Assembly: GCF_030503895.2 (NCBI RefSeq)
Contig: NZ_CP129970.2
Coordinates: forward strand, 3,147,001 to 3,211,000
Origin: Marivirga arenosa
GTDB taxonomy: Bacteria; Bacteroidota; Bacteroidia; Cytophagales; Cyclobacteriaceae
Length of the DNA stretch: 64,000 bases
Reading direction: 5' to 3'
Shown here in pieces: positions 47,477-57,458 of the stretch (within the stretch, counting starts at the first letter, position 1; each line of letters starts with the position of its first letter). A model generated the notes under the pieces. It was not told the origin of the DNA, made no database searches, and saw nothing but the letters and a program-made list of their open reading frames with translations. Both the position numbers and the translations under genes were made by a program.

Positions 47477-48601
47477 TTAAAAAATAACCCATTTTTTTTC
47501 TCTTGAGGATTGAATTGCTTTTTCAATAAACTGCATGCCTCTTACGCCATCATTTATATTGGCTTTTACAAATTTGTCATTATCGATTCCATTTTGGATG
47601 GTGTCATAAAAACCATCGTAAATTCTTTGAAATGCTTCTGTAAAATATGGTGAATGTCCTGGGATATGAATTTCATGTGATTCACCTAATTCATGATCAA
47701 GTCCTTTTATTTTTTCCTCTTTAAAATCAGGGTATTTGATTGTAATTTCATTTGGTTCATTATGATTCCAAATTAAACCAGCCTTACTACCATAAATGTG
47801 AAGACTTAAATCTTGGTCTTCCCCTGTGCATATTTGACTACAGGATAGATATCCCTTTGCTCCGTTATCCATTTCTAAAAGTACATTGGTGTCATCATCA
47901 ATTTTCCTTCCATCTACTAGGATTGAAACATCAGCCATTAAACTTTTCACTTTTAATCCACTAACAGATTCTAATAAGTTAAATGCATGAGTTCCAATGT
48001 CTGCAATAGTACCGCCAACACCCGATTTTTCTGGATCAGTTCGCCAGCTGGCTTGTTTGTGACCTTCGGCTTCAATTAATTGTGAAAGCCAACCTTGTGA
48101 GTAGTCTACTTTTACTTTTCTGATTTCACCTAAATGACCAGAACTAATTAATTCTTCCGCCTTTTCTAATAAAGGATAACCTCTGTAGGTATAAGTCATA
48201 GCAAATTGAGCCTTGGTGTTTTCAACTACTTTCTGAAATTCTTTGGCTTCATAATAATCAAAGGCCAAGGGTTTGTCACATATCACATGAAAACCAGCTT
48301 CTAATGCAGCTTTAGCTTGTTTTACGTGTAAAAAGTTTGGGGTTACAATGGCAACAAAATCCATTCGGTCTTCCGGACTTAGAAGTGATTCCTTTTCAAT
48401 CATTTCTTCATAACTGCCGTAAATTCTTGAATCATCTAAACCTAAATCTTTTCCTTTTTCTAATGATTTCTCTTTTTTTGCGCTAAAAGCTCCACATACT
48501 AGTTTAGCTTTTTTACTGGCAGTAGCGGTTATTCTATGTATATCTCCAATCATAGACCCCGGGCCACCGCCAATCATTCCCATTTTTAATTCTGAACTCA
48601 T
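47477..48601 (-). CDS. Gfo/Idh/MocA family oxidoreductase
   Basis: A 374-aa NAD(P)-dependent dehydrogenase. The Rossmann start MGMIGGGPGSMIGDIHR and CDKPLAFDYYEAKEF (the EKP-type Lys) are visible, and the C-terminal alpha/beta domain has SGVGGTIADIGTHAFNL, the conserved His of the family. Likely acts on a sugar or inositol. It is divergent from the GMC oxidoreductase pair, suggesting shared carbohydrate metabolism. Confidence 0.92.
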   Translation of the reverse strand: MSSELKMGMIGGGPGSMIGDIHRITATASKKAKLVCGAFSAKKEKSLEKGKDLGLDDSRIYGSYEEMIEKESLLSPEDRMDFVAIVTPNFLHVKQAKAALEAGFHVICDKPLAFDYYEAKEFQKVVENTKAQFAMTYTYRGYPLLEKAEELISSGHLGEIRKVKVDYSQGWLSQLIEAEGHKQASWRTDPEKSGVGGTIADIGTHAFNLLESVSGLKVKSLMADVSILVDGRKIDDDTNVLLEMDNGAKGYLSCSQICTGEDQDLSLHIYGSKAGLIWNHNEPNEITIKYPDFKEEKIKGLDHELGESHEIHIPGHSPYFTEAFQRIYDGFYDTIQNGIDNDKFVKANINDGVRGMQFIEKAIQSSREKKWVIF

Positions 48602-48745
48602 ACTGAAATATTTTGATGTTTTTATCTATCTAGGCTGATGGATAAATTCCACCATTTATAAAATCTTTAACTGAAATCATTTCTGATTTCTTGAAACTAA
48701 ACAATAACTTAGTTATTATTAAATTTGATATCGAAAAATTGAAGA

Positions 48746-49336
48746 ATGAATAGAAGAGAAGCTATTAAAAAAACAGGCTTGGCATTGGGATTTGCGGCTA
48801 CTTCGCCCTTGTTGATGCATTTAGTTCAATCCTGCGAATCTAAAAAGCCACTAGGATGGAAACCCAAGTTCTTTAATGAAAAACAAGCCTTATTAATAGC
48901 GGCTTTAGCGGATCAAATTTTGCCTAAAACGGACACTCCAGGTGCACTAGATGTAGGAGTCGATTCTTTTGTAGATAAGATGGTGGCTGAAGTATATAAT
49001 AAAAAAGAGCAGCAACAGTTTTTAGAGGGTTTAGATAATTTTGAAAAAAATTGTGAATTGAAAAACGGAAAGATATTCACTGATCTAAATAATGAAGAGA
49101 AATATGATGCTCTTTTTAGCTTGCAAAGCGAAATTAAATATTTGTCATTTGAAAACGATCCTAATGAAAAGCCTTTCTTCTTAATGCTTAAGGAGCTAGT
49201 TTTATTAGGATATTTCACTTCAGAAGAAATCATGACTAAGCATCTGGACTATATGCCAGTTCCATCCCAATTAATTGGATGTGAACCTATGGAATCAAAT
49301 CAAAAATTAAGGGTAGGAAATTATTTTCAGGGATGA
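48746..49336 (+). CDS. Gluconate 2-dehydrogenase subunit 3 family protein, Tat lipoprotein
   Basis: A 196-aa small subunit of a membrane-bound sugar dehydrogenase. MNRREAIKKTGLALGF is a twin-arginine signal, and VQSCES gives a lipobox, so it would be exported folded and lipid-anchored. FNEKQALLIAALADQILPKTDTPGAL matches the family. Its stop overlaps the GMC oxidoreductase start by 4 bp (ATGA), showing cotranslation; the small subunit probably escorts the flavoprotein through Tat. Confidence 0.92.
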   Translation: MNRREAIKKTGLALGFAATSPLLMHLVQSCESKKPLGWKPKFFNEKQALLIAALADQILPKTDTPGALDVGVDSFVDKMVAEVYNKKEQQQFLEGLDNFEKNCELKNGKIFTDLNNEEKYDALFSLQSEIKYLSFENDPNEKPFFLMLKELVLLGYFTSEEIMTKHLDYMPVPSQLIGCEPMESNQKLRVGNYFQG

Positions 49337-51021
49337 GTAAAAAAAGTAATGAATTTGATGCTATAGTGGTAGGATCAGGTATTTCTGGCGGATGGGCAGC
49401 AAAAGAATTGACCGAGAAAGGATTAAAAACTTTAGTATTAGAGCGCGGTAGGAATGTTGAGCATATTAAAGATTATCCTACTATGAATAAAGCCCCTTGG
49501 GAATTTGATCACAGGGGGAAAGAATCTCAGGAAGTACAGGAGGAATATTACGTACAAAGCAAGACTTACGCCTTTGATGAGGCTACCAAGCATTTCTGGG
49601 TAAACGATAAAGAAAATCCTTATACTACTCCAGATAACAAAGAATTCAGATGGATTAGAGGAAATCATGTAGGAGGTAGATCCTTAACTTGGGGACGACA
49701 AAGCTATAGATTGTCGCCTATGGATTTTGAAGCCAATGCTAAAGATGGTATAGGGGTGGATTGGCCTATCCGCTATGAAGACTTAGCGCCATGGTATGAT
49801 AAAGTGGAAGAGTTTATTGGAGTTTCTGGAAGAAATGAAGGTTATGCCCAACTACCAGATGGAAAATTCCAACCTCCTATGGATATGTATTGCGTGGAGG
49901 ATAAGGTTAAAAAGGCTATCGAAAAGAATTGGGATGACCGTTTCATGACTATTGGTAGAACTGCAAACCTTACAGAAAATAAGCATAATCGAACCAAATG
50001 TCAGTATAGAAACCTGTGTAGTAGAGGTTGTCCATATGGGGGGTATTTTAGTAGTAATTCATCAACCTTACCCGCTGCAACGGCTACAGGGAACATGACT
50101 TTAAGGCCCAATTCTATTGTAGAATCTGTAATTCTGGATGATAGTACCAATAAAGCAAAAGGCGTTAGAATAATTGATGCTGAAACCAACGAATATCATG
50201 AGTATTATGCGAAAGTAATATTTCTCTGTGCTTCTACATTAGGCTCTACTTGGATTATGCTGAATTCAAGAAGTGACCGATTCCCAGAAGGTTTAGGAAA
50301 TACAAGCGGAACATTAGGAAAGAACTTAATGGATCATCATTTTGAAGTTTATGTGAAGGCTCAATTTGATGACTTTAATGATAAATATCATACGGGTTAT
50401 CGTCCAAATGGTATTTATGTGCCTCGTTTTCAAAATATTAAAAGCAAACATCCTGACTTTATTAGAGGTTATGGCTTCCAAGGAGGTGGAAATCGAGCTG
50501 GATGGGGGTATGGGAATCGATTAGCAGGTTTTGGAGCTGAATTTAAAGATGCTTTATTAAAACCTGGTCCCTGGGAAATGTCTTTTATGCCTTTTGGGGA
50601 AACTTTGCCTTATGAAGATAATCAAGTAACCCTAAATGAAAATGTAAGAGACAAATGGGGCTTGCCTACCTTGCATATTGATTGTGAGTTTAAAGAAAAC
50701 GAACATAATATGCGAAAAGATATGATGAAAACAGGCGCTGAGATGTTGGAAGTAGCTGGCGGGAAAAATATTGAGACTGTCAATATGAAAGCAGTGCCTG
50801 GTTTTGGTATTCATGAAATGGGTACCGCCAGAATGGGGCGTGATCCTAAAACATCCATGTTAAATAGCCATAATCAACTTCACGAAGTTCCCAATGTATT
50901 TGTTACCGATGGTTCTGCTATGACCTCATCAGCATGTCAAAATCCAAGTTTAACTTATATGGCGCTAACCGCTAGAGCCGTTGATTATGCAGTTTCAGAA
51001 TTAAAGAAAATGAATTTATAA
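49333..51021 (+). CDS. GMC family oxidoreductase (FAD-dependent sugar dehydrogenase-like)
   Basis: A 562-aa flavoprotein. The FAD motif VVGSGISGGWAAKELTEKG is near the start, and the C-terminus has GFGIHEMGTARMG and TDGSAMTSSACQNPSLTYMA with the active-site His/Asn region. CQYRNLCSRGCPYGG provides Cys residues common in this subgroup. It has no signal peptide and depends on the Tat-borne subunit encoded just upstream. Substrate unknown, probably a sugar or sugar alcohol. Confidence 0.93.
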   Translation: MSKKSNEFDAIVVGSGISGGWAAKELTEKGLKTLVLERGRNVEHIKDYPTMNKAPWEFDHRGKESQEVQEEYYVQSKTYAFDEATKHFWVNDKENPYTTPDNKEFRWIRGNHVGGRSLTWGRQSYRLSPMDFEANAKDGIGVDWPIRYEDLAPWYDKVEEFIGVSGRNEGYAQLPDGKFQPPMDMYCVEDKVKKAIEKNWDDRFMTIGRTANLTENKHNRTKCQYRNLCSRGCPYGGYFSSNSSTLPAATATGNMTLRPNSIVESVILDDSTNKAKGVRIIDAETNEYHEYYAKVIFLCASTLGSTWIMLNSRSDRFPEGLGNTSGTLGKNLMDHHFEVYVKAQFDDFNDKYHTGYRPNGIYVPRFQNIKSKHPDFIRGYGFQGGGNRAGWGYGNRLAGFGAEFKDALLKPGPWEMSFMPFGETLPYEDNQVTLNENVRDKWGLPTLHIDCEFKENEHNMRKDMMKTGAEMLEVAGGKNIETVNMKAVPGFGIHEMGTARMGRDPKTSMLNSHNQLHEVPNVFVTDGSAMTSSACQNPSLTYMALTARAVDYAVSELKKMNL

Positions 51022-51025
51022 TGGA

Positions 51026-51415
51026 ATGACGATTTCCTTAACCACACCAGCTTTATTATTCCCAGCGATTTCTTTGTTATTGTTGGCTTATACTAATCGT
51101 TTTTTAGCAATAGCGAATCTAATTAGAAGTTTACATGCCCGCTATATGCAGGAGAATGATGTGAAAATTAAAGCTCAAATTTCTAATTTAAAAAAACGGG
51201 TTCTTTTAATAAGAAATATGCAGTTATTAGGTATATCATCCTTATTCTTTTGTGTGGTGAGTATGTTTACGATTTATCAAGAGCATCAAATGGCAGGGAG
51301 TATAATATTTGGCTTTTCATTAGTCCTGTTGATGATTTCACTTCTCTTATCTATTATCGAAATACAAATTAGTGTTAAGGCCTTGAATATTCAGATGGGA
51401 GATATTGAAAAATGA
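51026..51415 (+). CDS. DUF2721 membrane protein
   Basis: A 129-aa protein with helices at about 8-28, 68-88 and 95-115 and a charged segment RFLAIANLIRSLHARYMQ between helix 1 and 2, the DUF2721 pattern. Function unknown. It begins 4 bp after the GMC gene and is probably cotranscribed. Confidence 0.85.
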   Translation: MTISLTTPALLFPAISLLLLAYTNRFLAIANLIRSLHARYMQENDVKIKAQISNLKKRVLLIRNMQLLGISSLFFCVVSMFTIYQEHQMAGSIIFGFSLVLLMISLLLSIIEIQISVKALNIQMGDIEK

Positions 51416-51466
51416 TTTTATGTAAATTTATTTAATCAATTTGCCTCATTATCTGTTTAGTTTGTT

Positions 51467-52540
51467 GTGAGCACTACAAAACTTAAATACCCAAATACCG
51501 AATTGGCTCTTGCTCGAAAGCAGGGCGATGAGTTAGCAGATAAAACTGTAAAGATTCTTTTCGAAACCGGATTTAATCCGCTAAAATCTGATTCATATAA
51601 TCAATTGATCTATAATAATCAGGCTATTCCTAAAGATTTTCCCGATGTTTTAAGTAAATATTTTTCCGATATTAAATCATCTAAGGTAGATGAGATTTTA
51701 GCGGATAATGGTTCTGCATTTTACTTAAAGCATGCAGCACCTGTTATGCTTTGCCTAGGTATGCTTTCACTTCCATATTGTTATGCAGCTGCTGAGGGCG
51801 CCAAAGTGCTAAGCTTTTCAAAGAGAATATATGAGCAACCCGAAAAGAGATTAACTGAAACAGCGGAGTTTGTTTTTGATGTGTGTAGTCCTGAAGCATT
51901 TCAACCTAATGGAAAAGGATTTATAAGTATTGCTAAAGTGCGTTTAATGCATGCTGCAATTCGGTACCATTTATTGAAAAGTGGAAAGTGGAAAGATGAC
52001 TTTGGCTATCCAGTGAATCAGGAGGATATGGCTGGAACTAATCTTTCATTTTCATTAATAGCAATTCGCGGACTTAGAAAATTAGGATACACAATAAGTT
52101 CTGAGGAATCTCAAACCTATATTCAATACTGGAATATGATAGGTGAAATGCTAGGTATTCAGAATGCTTGGTTACCAGATACTAATCAAGATGCTTTTAT
52201 TTTAGAGCAAAAAATAAAGCAAAGAAATTTCAAGTACTCTAAAGAAGGGGAGATGCTGGCAGTCAATCTCCAAAATTATATTAAAAGTCAACCATTGCCT
52301 TTTCCATTTCCTTCTACCACTATGATGAGCTATTTATTAGGAGAGGATATCTGCAATATGATAGGATTACCTTATGATAGAGTGGATGTTGATTTAATAA
52401 GCAATATCAAAAATGTTAATGCGATTAGAAATGCGTTTCCAGCAAATTACCAAAAGGAGTTTATTCTTTTAAAGAAGCAATTCGGTGAGCGTAAATCTGA
52501 GAGTTCACCTTTTCAATTTTTATCAAAACTAGCTTCTTAA
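51467..52540 (+). CDS. DUF2236 / MpaB-like oxygenase family protein
   Basis: A 357-aa protein of the latex-clearing/MpaB (DUF2236) group: KVRLMHAAIRYHLL with the heme-region His and QEDMAGTNLSFSLIAIRGLRKLG are characteristic. Members include a rubber oxygenase and peptide-maturing enzymes; the role here is unknown. The start is GTG at 51467. It lies 51 bp after the DUF2721 gene. Confidence 0.82.
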   Translation: MSTTKLKYPNTELALARKQGDELADKTVKILFETGFNPLKSDSYNQLIYNNQAIPKDFPDVLSKYFSDIKSSKVDEILADNGSAFYLKHAAPVMLCLGMLSLPYCYAAAEGAKVLSFSKRIYEQPEKRLTETAEFVFDVCSPEAFQPNGKGFISIAKVRLMHAAIRYHLLKSGKWKDDFGYPVNQEDMAGTNLSFSLIAIRGLRKLGYTISSEESQTYIQYWNMIGEMLGIQNAWLPDTNQDAFILEQKIKQRNFKYSKEGEMLAVNLQNYIKSQPLPFPFPSTTMMSYLLGEDICNMIGLPYDRVDVDLISNIKNVNAIRNAFPANYQKEFILLKKQFGERKSESSPFQFLSKLAS

Positions 52541-52580
52541 TTAAACCAAGTAAAGTCCTTTAAATCTAATTCTCTATAGG

Positions 52581-52614
52581 TTTAGTAGATTTATAGAATT
52601 TCATTCTATATTTG
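52581..52614 (+). promoter_or_regulatory. Possible promoter of the SLC13 transporter gene
   Basis: TATATTTG (52607-52614) fits the -7 TAnnTTTG, 20 bp before the ATG. The best -33 match, TTTA (52581-52584), has a spacer of 22 bp, longer than usual. Confidence 0.4.
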
Positions 52615-52633
52615 TGCTGGCTAAACCTAAACT

Positions 52634-54439
52634 ATGGATTTTCAAACTATTGCAACTCTTGCCATTATTTTATTGGCAATCATTCTTTTTGTAACTGAAA
52701 AGCTGTCGGTAGATTTAATCGGACTCGTAATCATTTGTGCTTTGGTTATAACGGGAGTGATTACTCCAGTAGAAGGGATTAAAGGATTTAGCAATACCGC
52801 TACCATTACAGTTGCTTTTATGTTTGTAATGAGTGCTGCATTATTAAAAACAGGAGCGCTTCAATTTGTTGCCTATAAATTATCAGACATTTTTAAGCGT
52901 AATTTTAGGCTTGGCTTGGTTCTTATGATGTTTTTAATTGCTCTTATTTCAGCATTTATTAATAATACTCCCGTTGTTGCGGTATTCATACCAGTAGTGA
53001 TTCAAATCGCTAAAAGCACAGGTAGGAGCCCTTCTCAGTTATTAATTCCATTGTCATTTGCCTCTATTTTTGGAGGAACTTGTACTTATATCGGTACTTC
53101 AACCAATGTGTTAGTGAGCGGTATTGCTCAAGATTTTGGTTTTGAAGGGTTCTCAATGTTCCAATTATTACCATTCGGGATTATATTGGTCATTGTTGGT
53201 ACGATGTACATGATGCTGATAGGGTCACGAATTTTACCTAAAAACAGAAAAAATGGTGAAGACCTAGAAGAAAAATTTGGGATGCGTGAATATCTGACTG
53301 AAATAGAATTACAAGAGAATACTGATTCTATTGGTAAAACCATTATGGAAAGTTCTTTAGTGAAGGATTTACGGATTGATATATTAGAAATCAATAGAAG
53401 TGGAACTCGATACAATTTACCTCAGGGGGATTTTATATTAAATGCAGGCGATGTATTGAAAGTGAGATGTAATCTCTCAAACATCAAGGAATTAAAAAGT
53501 AGAGCAAAAGTATTGGAAGGATCATCGCTAAAAATGGCGGGTGATAATCTAAAAGGCACAGGTTCCTCATTAGTTGAAATGGTGGTGAGTGCTAATTCCG
53601 AATTTGATGGTAAAAATCTTTCGGAATTGGACTTTAGAAGACGGTATAGAGCATCTCCTTTAGCGATTCGGCATAGAGAGGAAGTAATTCATGAAGATTT
53701 ATATGATATAAAGCTAAAAGCTGGGGATGTACTTTTAGCAGAGGTGAAGTCTCACTATGTGAAGGAACTTCGTAAAAAAGAGATGAGTCAAAACGCGCCA
53801 TTTGCTCTATTATCTTCTGATCATATGGTAGATTTCAATAAAAAGCAATTTATGCTAGTCACCAGTATATTGGGGATTGTGATTGCTTTAGCTAGTTTTG
53901 GAATACTAGATATTGTGATATCAGTTATGGCTGGTGTAGTAGCTTTAGTACTGTTAAATGTGCTCAGCATGAGAGAGGTATATAAAGCCATCAATTGGAA
54001 GATAGTTTTTCTTCTAGCTGGTGTTTTAAGCTTTGGTGTGGCTTTGAGTAATACCGGATTAGATCAGAAAATAGCAGGAGGATTAATTAGTCAATTAGGC
54101 GGATTTGGTCCTGTAATTGTTTTAAGTGGGTTATATTTAGCTACTTCATTTTTAACCGAATTAATGTCTAATAATGCAACTGCAGCTTTAATGGCACCCA
54201 TTGCAATTGCTATCAGTACTCAGTTAGGTTTAGTACCCACCCCATTTTTGATGGCAGTTACTTTTGCTGCATCGGCTAGTTTTATGACTCCAATTGGTTA
54301 TCAGACTAATACCATGGTTTATACATCTGGCAATTATAAGTTTACTGATTTTACAAAGGTAGGGGTGATGTTAAATCTTCTTTTCTGGATTTTAGCGACT
54401 ATCTTCTTACCGCTCTTATTTCCTTTTGAGAGTCTTTAA
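52634..54439 (+). CDS. SLC13/DASS family transporter with two TrkA-C domains
   Basis: A 601-aa membrane protein with about 12 TM helices and, in the middle (about 205-390), two TrkA-C/RCK-type domains. The inverted-repeat motifs INNTPVVAVFIP and MSNNATAALMAPIA are typical for Na+-coupled anion (dicarboxylate, sulfate) carriers; GTCTYIGTSTNVL adds a second substrate-site motif. Substrate unclear, sulfate or carboxylates being likely. Its stop codon overlaps the end of the opposite DUF6122 gene by 4 bp. Confidence 0.9.
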   Translation: MDFQTIATLAIILLAIILFVTEKLSVDLIGLVIICALVITGVITPVEGIKGFSNTATITVAFMFVMSAALLKTGALQFVAYKLSDIFKRNFRLGLVLMMFLIALISAFINNTPVVAVFIPVVIQIAKSTGRSPSQLLIPLSFASIFGGTCTYIGTSTNVLVSGIAQDFGFEGFSMFQLLPFGIILVIVGTMYMMLIGSRILPKNRKNGEDLEEKFGMREYLTEIELQENTDSIGKTIMESSLVKDLRIDILEINRSGTRYNLPQGDFILNAGDVLKVRCNLSNIKELKSRAKVLEGSSLKMAGDNLKGTGSSLVEMVVSANSEFDGKNLSELDFRRRYRASPLAIRHREEVIHEDLYDIKLKAGDVLLAEVKSHYVKELRKKEMSQNAPFALLSSDHMVDFNKKQFMLVTSILGIVIALASFGILDIVISVMAGVVALVLLNVLSMREVYKAINWKIVFLLAGVLSFGVALSNTGLDQKIAGGLISQLGGFGPVIVLSGLYLATSFLTELMSNNATAALMAPIAIAISTQLGLVPTPFLMAVTFAASASFMTPIGYQTNTMVYTSGNYKFTDFTKVGVMLNLLFWILATIFLPLLFPFESL

Positions 54440-54753
54440 ATGGTGCCCTGCAAAAAGCAATCTAATCCATCAGTAAACATGTGAAAAAGCAATCCTATTG
54501 CGACCAATCTGCTACGTTTTGGGAAAAGGAGAAAGAAATATATGAGAATAGCGTAAAAGGAATGCAGTGGGTGAAAACCAATGCTACATCTGTTAGGGTC
54601 GAATATAGGAGAAGCAAGTAGATGATCTAAATCAACCAACATAGTGCCTAATAAAACAATATAGGCTTGCTTCCAATTTTGCTTATTATACAAGTAGGCA
54701 ATTCCTAATGGTGCAATAAAATGTAGGCTATAATGGATAATGTTTTCAATCAT
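54436..54753 (-). CDS. DUF6122 membrane protein
   Basis: A 105-aa protein with three hydrophobic helices and TMLVDLDHLLASPIFDPNRCSIGFHPLHS, the His/Asp pattern of DUF6122 (resembling LexA-binding-free metal-dependent hydrolase YdjM-like membrane families only loosely). Function unknown. It lies 11 bp after the SF1 helicase gene on the same strand and probably shares its transcript, converging with the SLC13 gene. Confidence 0.83.
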   Translation of the reverse strand: MIENIIHYSLHFIAPLGIAYLYNKQNWKQAYIVLLGTMLVDLDHLLASPIFDPNRCSIGFHPLHSFYAILIYFFLLFPKRSRLVAIGLLFHMFTDGLDCFLQGTI

Positions 54754-54764
54754 AAGGGACCAAA

Positions 54765-56732
54765 TTAAGCATGACCTATCATATTTAATAAGGATTCATA
54801 CATTTTATCTTGCTTGATAGTGTTAGGGTTTCCTATTATAATCAATTTTCTTTTAGCTCTGGTTAATGCAACGTTTAATCGTCTATAATCCCTGAGGAAG
54901 CCTATATTTCCTTCTTGGTTTGATCGAACTAGGCTAATTATGATTACTTCTTTTTCACGACCTTGGAAACCATCTATTGATTTAATTTCAATATGATAAT
55001 CTCGCATTTCTGATTTTAAGCGAGATACTTGTTGATCATAAGGACAAATGATTCCTATATCATCAGGAAAAAGCCTAGAGGAAAGTAATGCATCCGTAAT
55101 CTTTTTAGTTAGCTTAATCTCTTCTTTATTGTAATAGGAGAAACTATCCGTTAATTGCTCCTCTACTCCTTCTTCACAGGGGATAAATACTATGGGTTTT
55201 GATGCTTTTAAAACATCATCTATAATAGGATCTATGTAAGGATAGGGTTCGAAACCCAGCATGTCTTTTAAATTATGATGGGCTACAGAAGGATGAGCTT
55301 TAAGGCGATTAGAATAGAAGTGTTCATTTGAGAACTTCATTATTTCTTTATTCATCCTGTACTGAATCGTTAGAATATCCATTCTATCTTTTGGCAGTTC
55401 AGATTGAAATCTTTCAAACAAGCTTACATTAAGTTGAGCAGCTTCTTGTGCTTTTACGGTAGGGGGAAGTTGTTTATGATCACCTGCTAAGATCCATTTT
55501 TTTCCTTTTACCAAAGGAATTAATACTTCGGGTTCGGTGGATTGAGTAGCTTCGTCTATACAGACTATATCAAAAATAATGTCCTTCAATAACTCGCTTC
55601 CAGCAGAAGAATTCGTAGTACAAATAACATCACTTTTCTCTAAAATACTTTCAATAGCATTGGCTTGTAAAGCATTGGCATCATCAAAACTTTTATTAAT
55701 CTGTTGCTGAATTTGTATCCACTTTGCCATCTTTCTAAGCTTGGATTGATGGATACCTCTATACGGTTTCTTGCTATTTGCTAATTGTATTATTTTATGA
55801 TCGCTCAGACCTCTTCTGTTTTGCCCAGTAGCAGGAATATAGTCTTCTTGTTCTTTTTTTAAGATCTGGATTTTATTCCAAATACTGTTAGCTTGTTGGA
55901 AATCTGGGTGGTCTTGTAATTTCACATCTAAGCTTAAGCTCAGTAAATTTTCATCCATCCTTACAGGATTCCCTATTCTGGTAGAAGGTATATTTAAGGA
56001 GTGTAATTTATCTAAAATGTTATCTACAGCAGTGTTCGATGGAGCGCTTACTAAGATTTTCTTTTTCTGATTATGGAAAGCTTTTATAAGATAGGATAGG
56101 GTAGTAGTCTTTCCAGTTCCGGGAGGGCCATGTATTAGAAAAATATCATTTGAGTTATTCGCTTGCTTGACTATACTAACTTGTTTTTCATTTAGCTTTT
56201 TGTCTAATTCTATACTAATTTCCGATTCATTATGATCTTTGAAAAAGTCAATATTTGATTTTAGAAATTCTTGAATTTTGGGGTTCTTTTCTGCTACACT
56301 TAAGGCTTCGCTCATTCTTTGAAAAGTAATATCATTCGAGAATAAATCTAGTCGTAAATTTTTACCATAAACTACATATGGGGGAGTCTTATTATACCCA
56401 ATCGTAATGCTTCTTTTAGTCTTACTAATTACCGTAGCTTGATCTTCTGTTCCTGTTGGTTTCTCCTTTGAAATAATAACGATATCCCCATTAGATATTT
56501 CATTCTCTGAGATCCCGGAACCCTTAACCAGTTTTACTAAATACATACCTCCAATTCCAGTCCCAGCATCTCTACCATTAAGCCCTAGTATTGCTCTTCC
56601 TTTTCGTTCCCTTTGCCTGCCGTTTAGCATTAAGATTTCGTTAAGATGAAAATCCATCTCTGCTTTTCTTTCAATCTGGATAAGGTGTTCGAAATGCTCT
56701 CTGTACTTATGGATGTTGCTAAAGCTTTTCAT
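54765..56732 (-). CDS. SF1B DNA/RNA helicase (Upf1/IGHMBP2-like)
   Basis: A 655-aa AAA-type helicase: Walker A HGPPGTGKTTTLSYL (about residue 203), motif II DEATQSTEP, QYRMNKEIM, and motif V/VI SIDGFQGREKEVIIISLVRSN with RRLNVALTRAK. An N-terminal beta-barrel-like region precedes it. These bacterial enzymes act on DNA or RNA in a poorly known context. The gene precedes the DUF6122 gene by 11 bp. Confidence 0.9.
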   Translation of the reverse strand: MKSFSNIHKYREHFEHLIQIERKAEMDFHLNEILMLNGRQRERKGRAILGLNGRDAGTGIGGMYLVKLVKGSGISENEISNGDIVIISKEKPTGTEDQATVISKTKRSITIGYNKTPPYVVYGKNLRLDLFSNDITFQRMSEALSVAEKNPKIQEFLKSNIDFFKDHNESEISIELDKKLNEKQVSIVKQANNSNDIFLIHGPPGTGKTTTLSYLIKAFHNQKKKILVSAPSNTAVDNILDKLHSLNIPSTRIGNPVRMDENLLSLSLDVKLQDHPDFQQANSIWNKIQILKKEQEDYIPATGQNRRGLSDHKIIQLANSKKPYRGIHQSKLRKMAKWIQIQQQINKSFDDANALQANAIESILEKSDVICTTNSSAGSELLKDIIFDIVCIDEATQSTEPEVLIPLVKGKKWILAGDHKQLPPTVKAQEAAQLNVSLFERFQSELPKDRMDILTIQYRMNKEIMKFSNEHFYSNRLKAHPSVAHHNLKDMLGFEPYPYIDPIIDDVLKASKPIVFIPCEEGVEEQLTDSFSYYNKEEIKLTKKITDALLSSRLFPDDIGIICPYDQQVSRLKSEMRDYHIEIKSIDGFQGREKEVIIISLVRSNQEGNIGFLRDYRRLNVALTRAKRKLIIIGNPNTIKQDKMYESLLNMIGHA

Positions 56733-57458
56733 GATAGGAAATATCTGTTCAGTTGCTACAAACTTACTGAATAGGAGTAGGGTTTTGTAAAAATTAATTT
56801 TTAAAGTCTTCTCTTAAAATAATTATATAGGATATGATCTAGAGTCTGACTTCAAAAATCTCCCATATTAATTAATTATACATTTTTCATTATACTCCTA
56901 TATGTGTTGTAAGTATTTAGTAATTGTATTTTATAGATATGGATAGAAATTCGGTAAAACTAAATCGCTTTGTAAAGGATTTTCATATTGCCTCCCTTGA
57001 TTATGCTCTCAGAAGAAAATTTGGTCAGCTTATTAGTATTCAAGTTAATGATTAGTTAAGTCCTTATAAAATATTAATAATGAGATATTAATATTGTTTT
57101 AATAAATAATAAGTTTAAATATGAACTTGAGTAATCTTTTAGTTTTTGATTCCTGTGCAAAATATTATTTGGAAGACATTTTAGTGGTGTAATTGGCTAT
57201 TTTCATCCCTTATTGTAATGTTTTTACAATTAATCAAATAGATTTTTATACTCTAATAATATTATTAATCTAATGAGTGAACATCAAGGGATTAAACTTC
57301 ATAGATGGATTTATTACTATAACTATTATGGTTTCGCTGGGATATGTTTTATGTATTAATTTTTATTTCTTGAAATAATTAAATCAATATATTTTGCTTT
57401 TTTATGTTCATCTGTTTCATTTTTATAAGATGTGCTTCTTTTTGATTAATATCGTTCT
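56733..57458. other. 726-bp gap with two tiny ORFs only
   Basis: The longest non-coding stretch of the window, very AT-rich. On the plus strand there are a 38-codon ORF at 56939-57055 (starting MDRNSVKLNRF) and a 28-codon ORF at 57273-57359 (starting MSEHQGIKLHRW). Neither resembles a family I know, and both may be chance or remnants. The right end must contain the promoter of the EEP gene. No RNA gene or repeat recognised. Confidence 0.45.
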
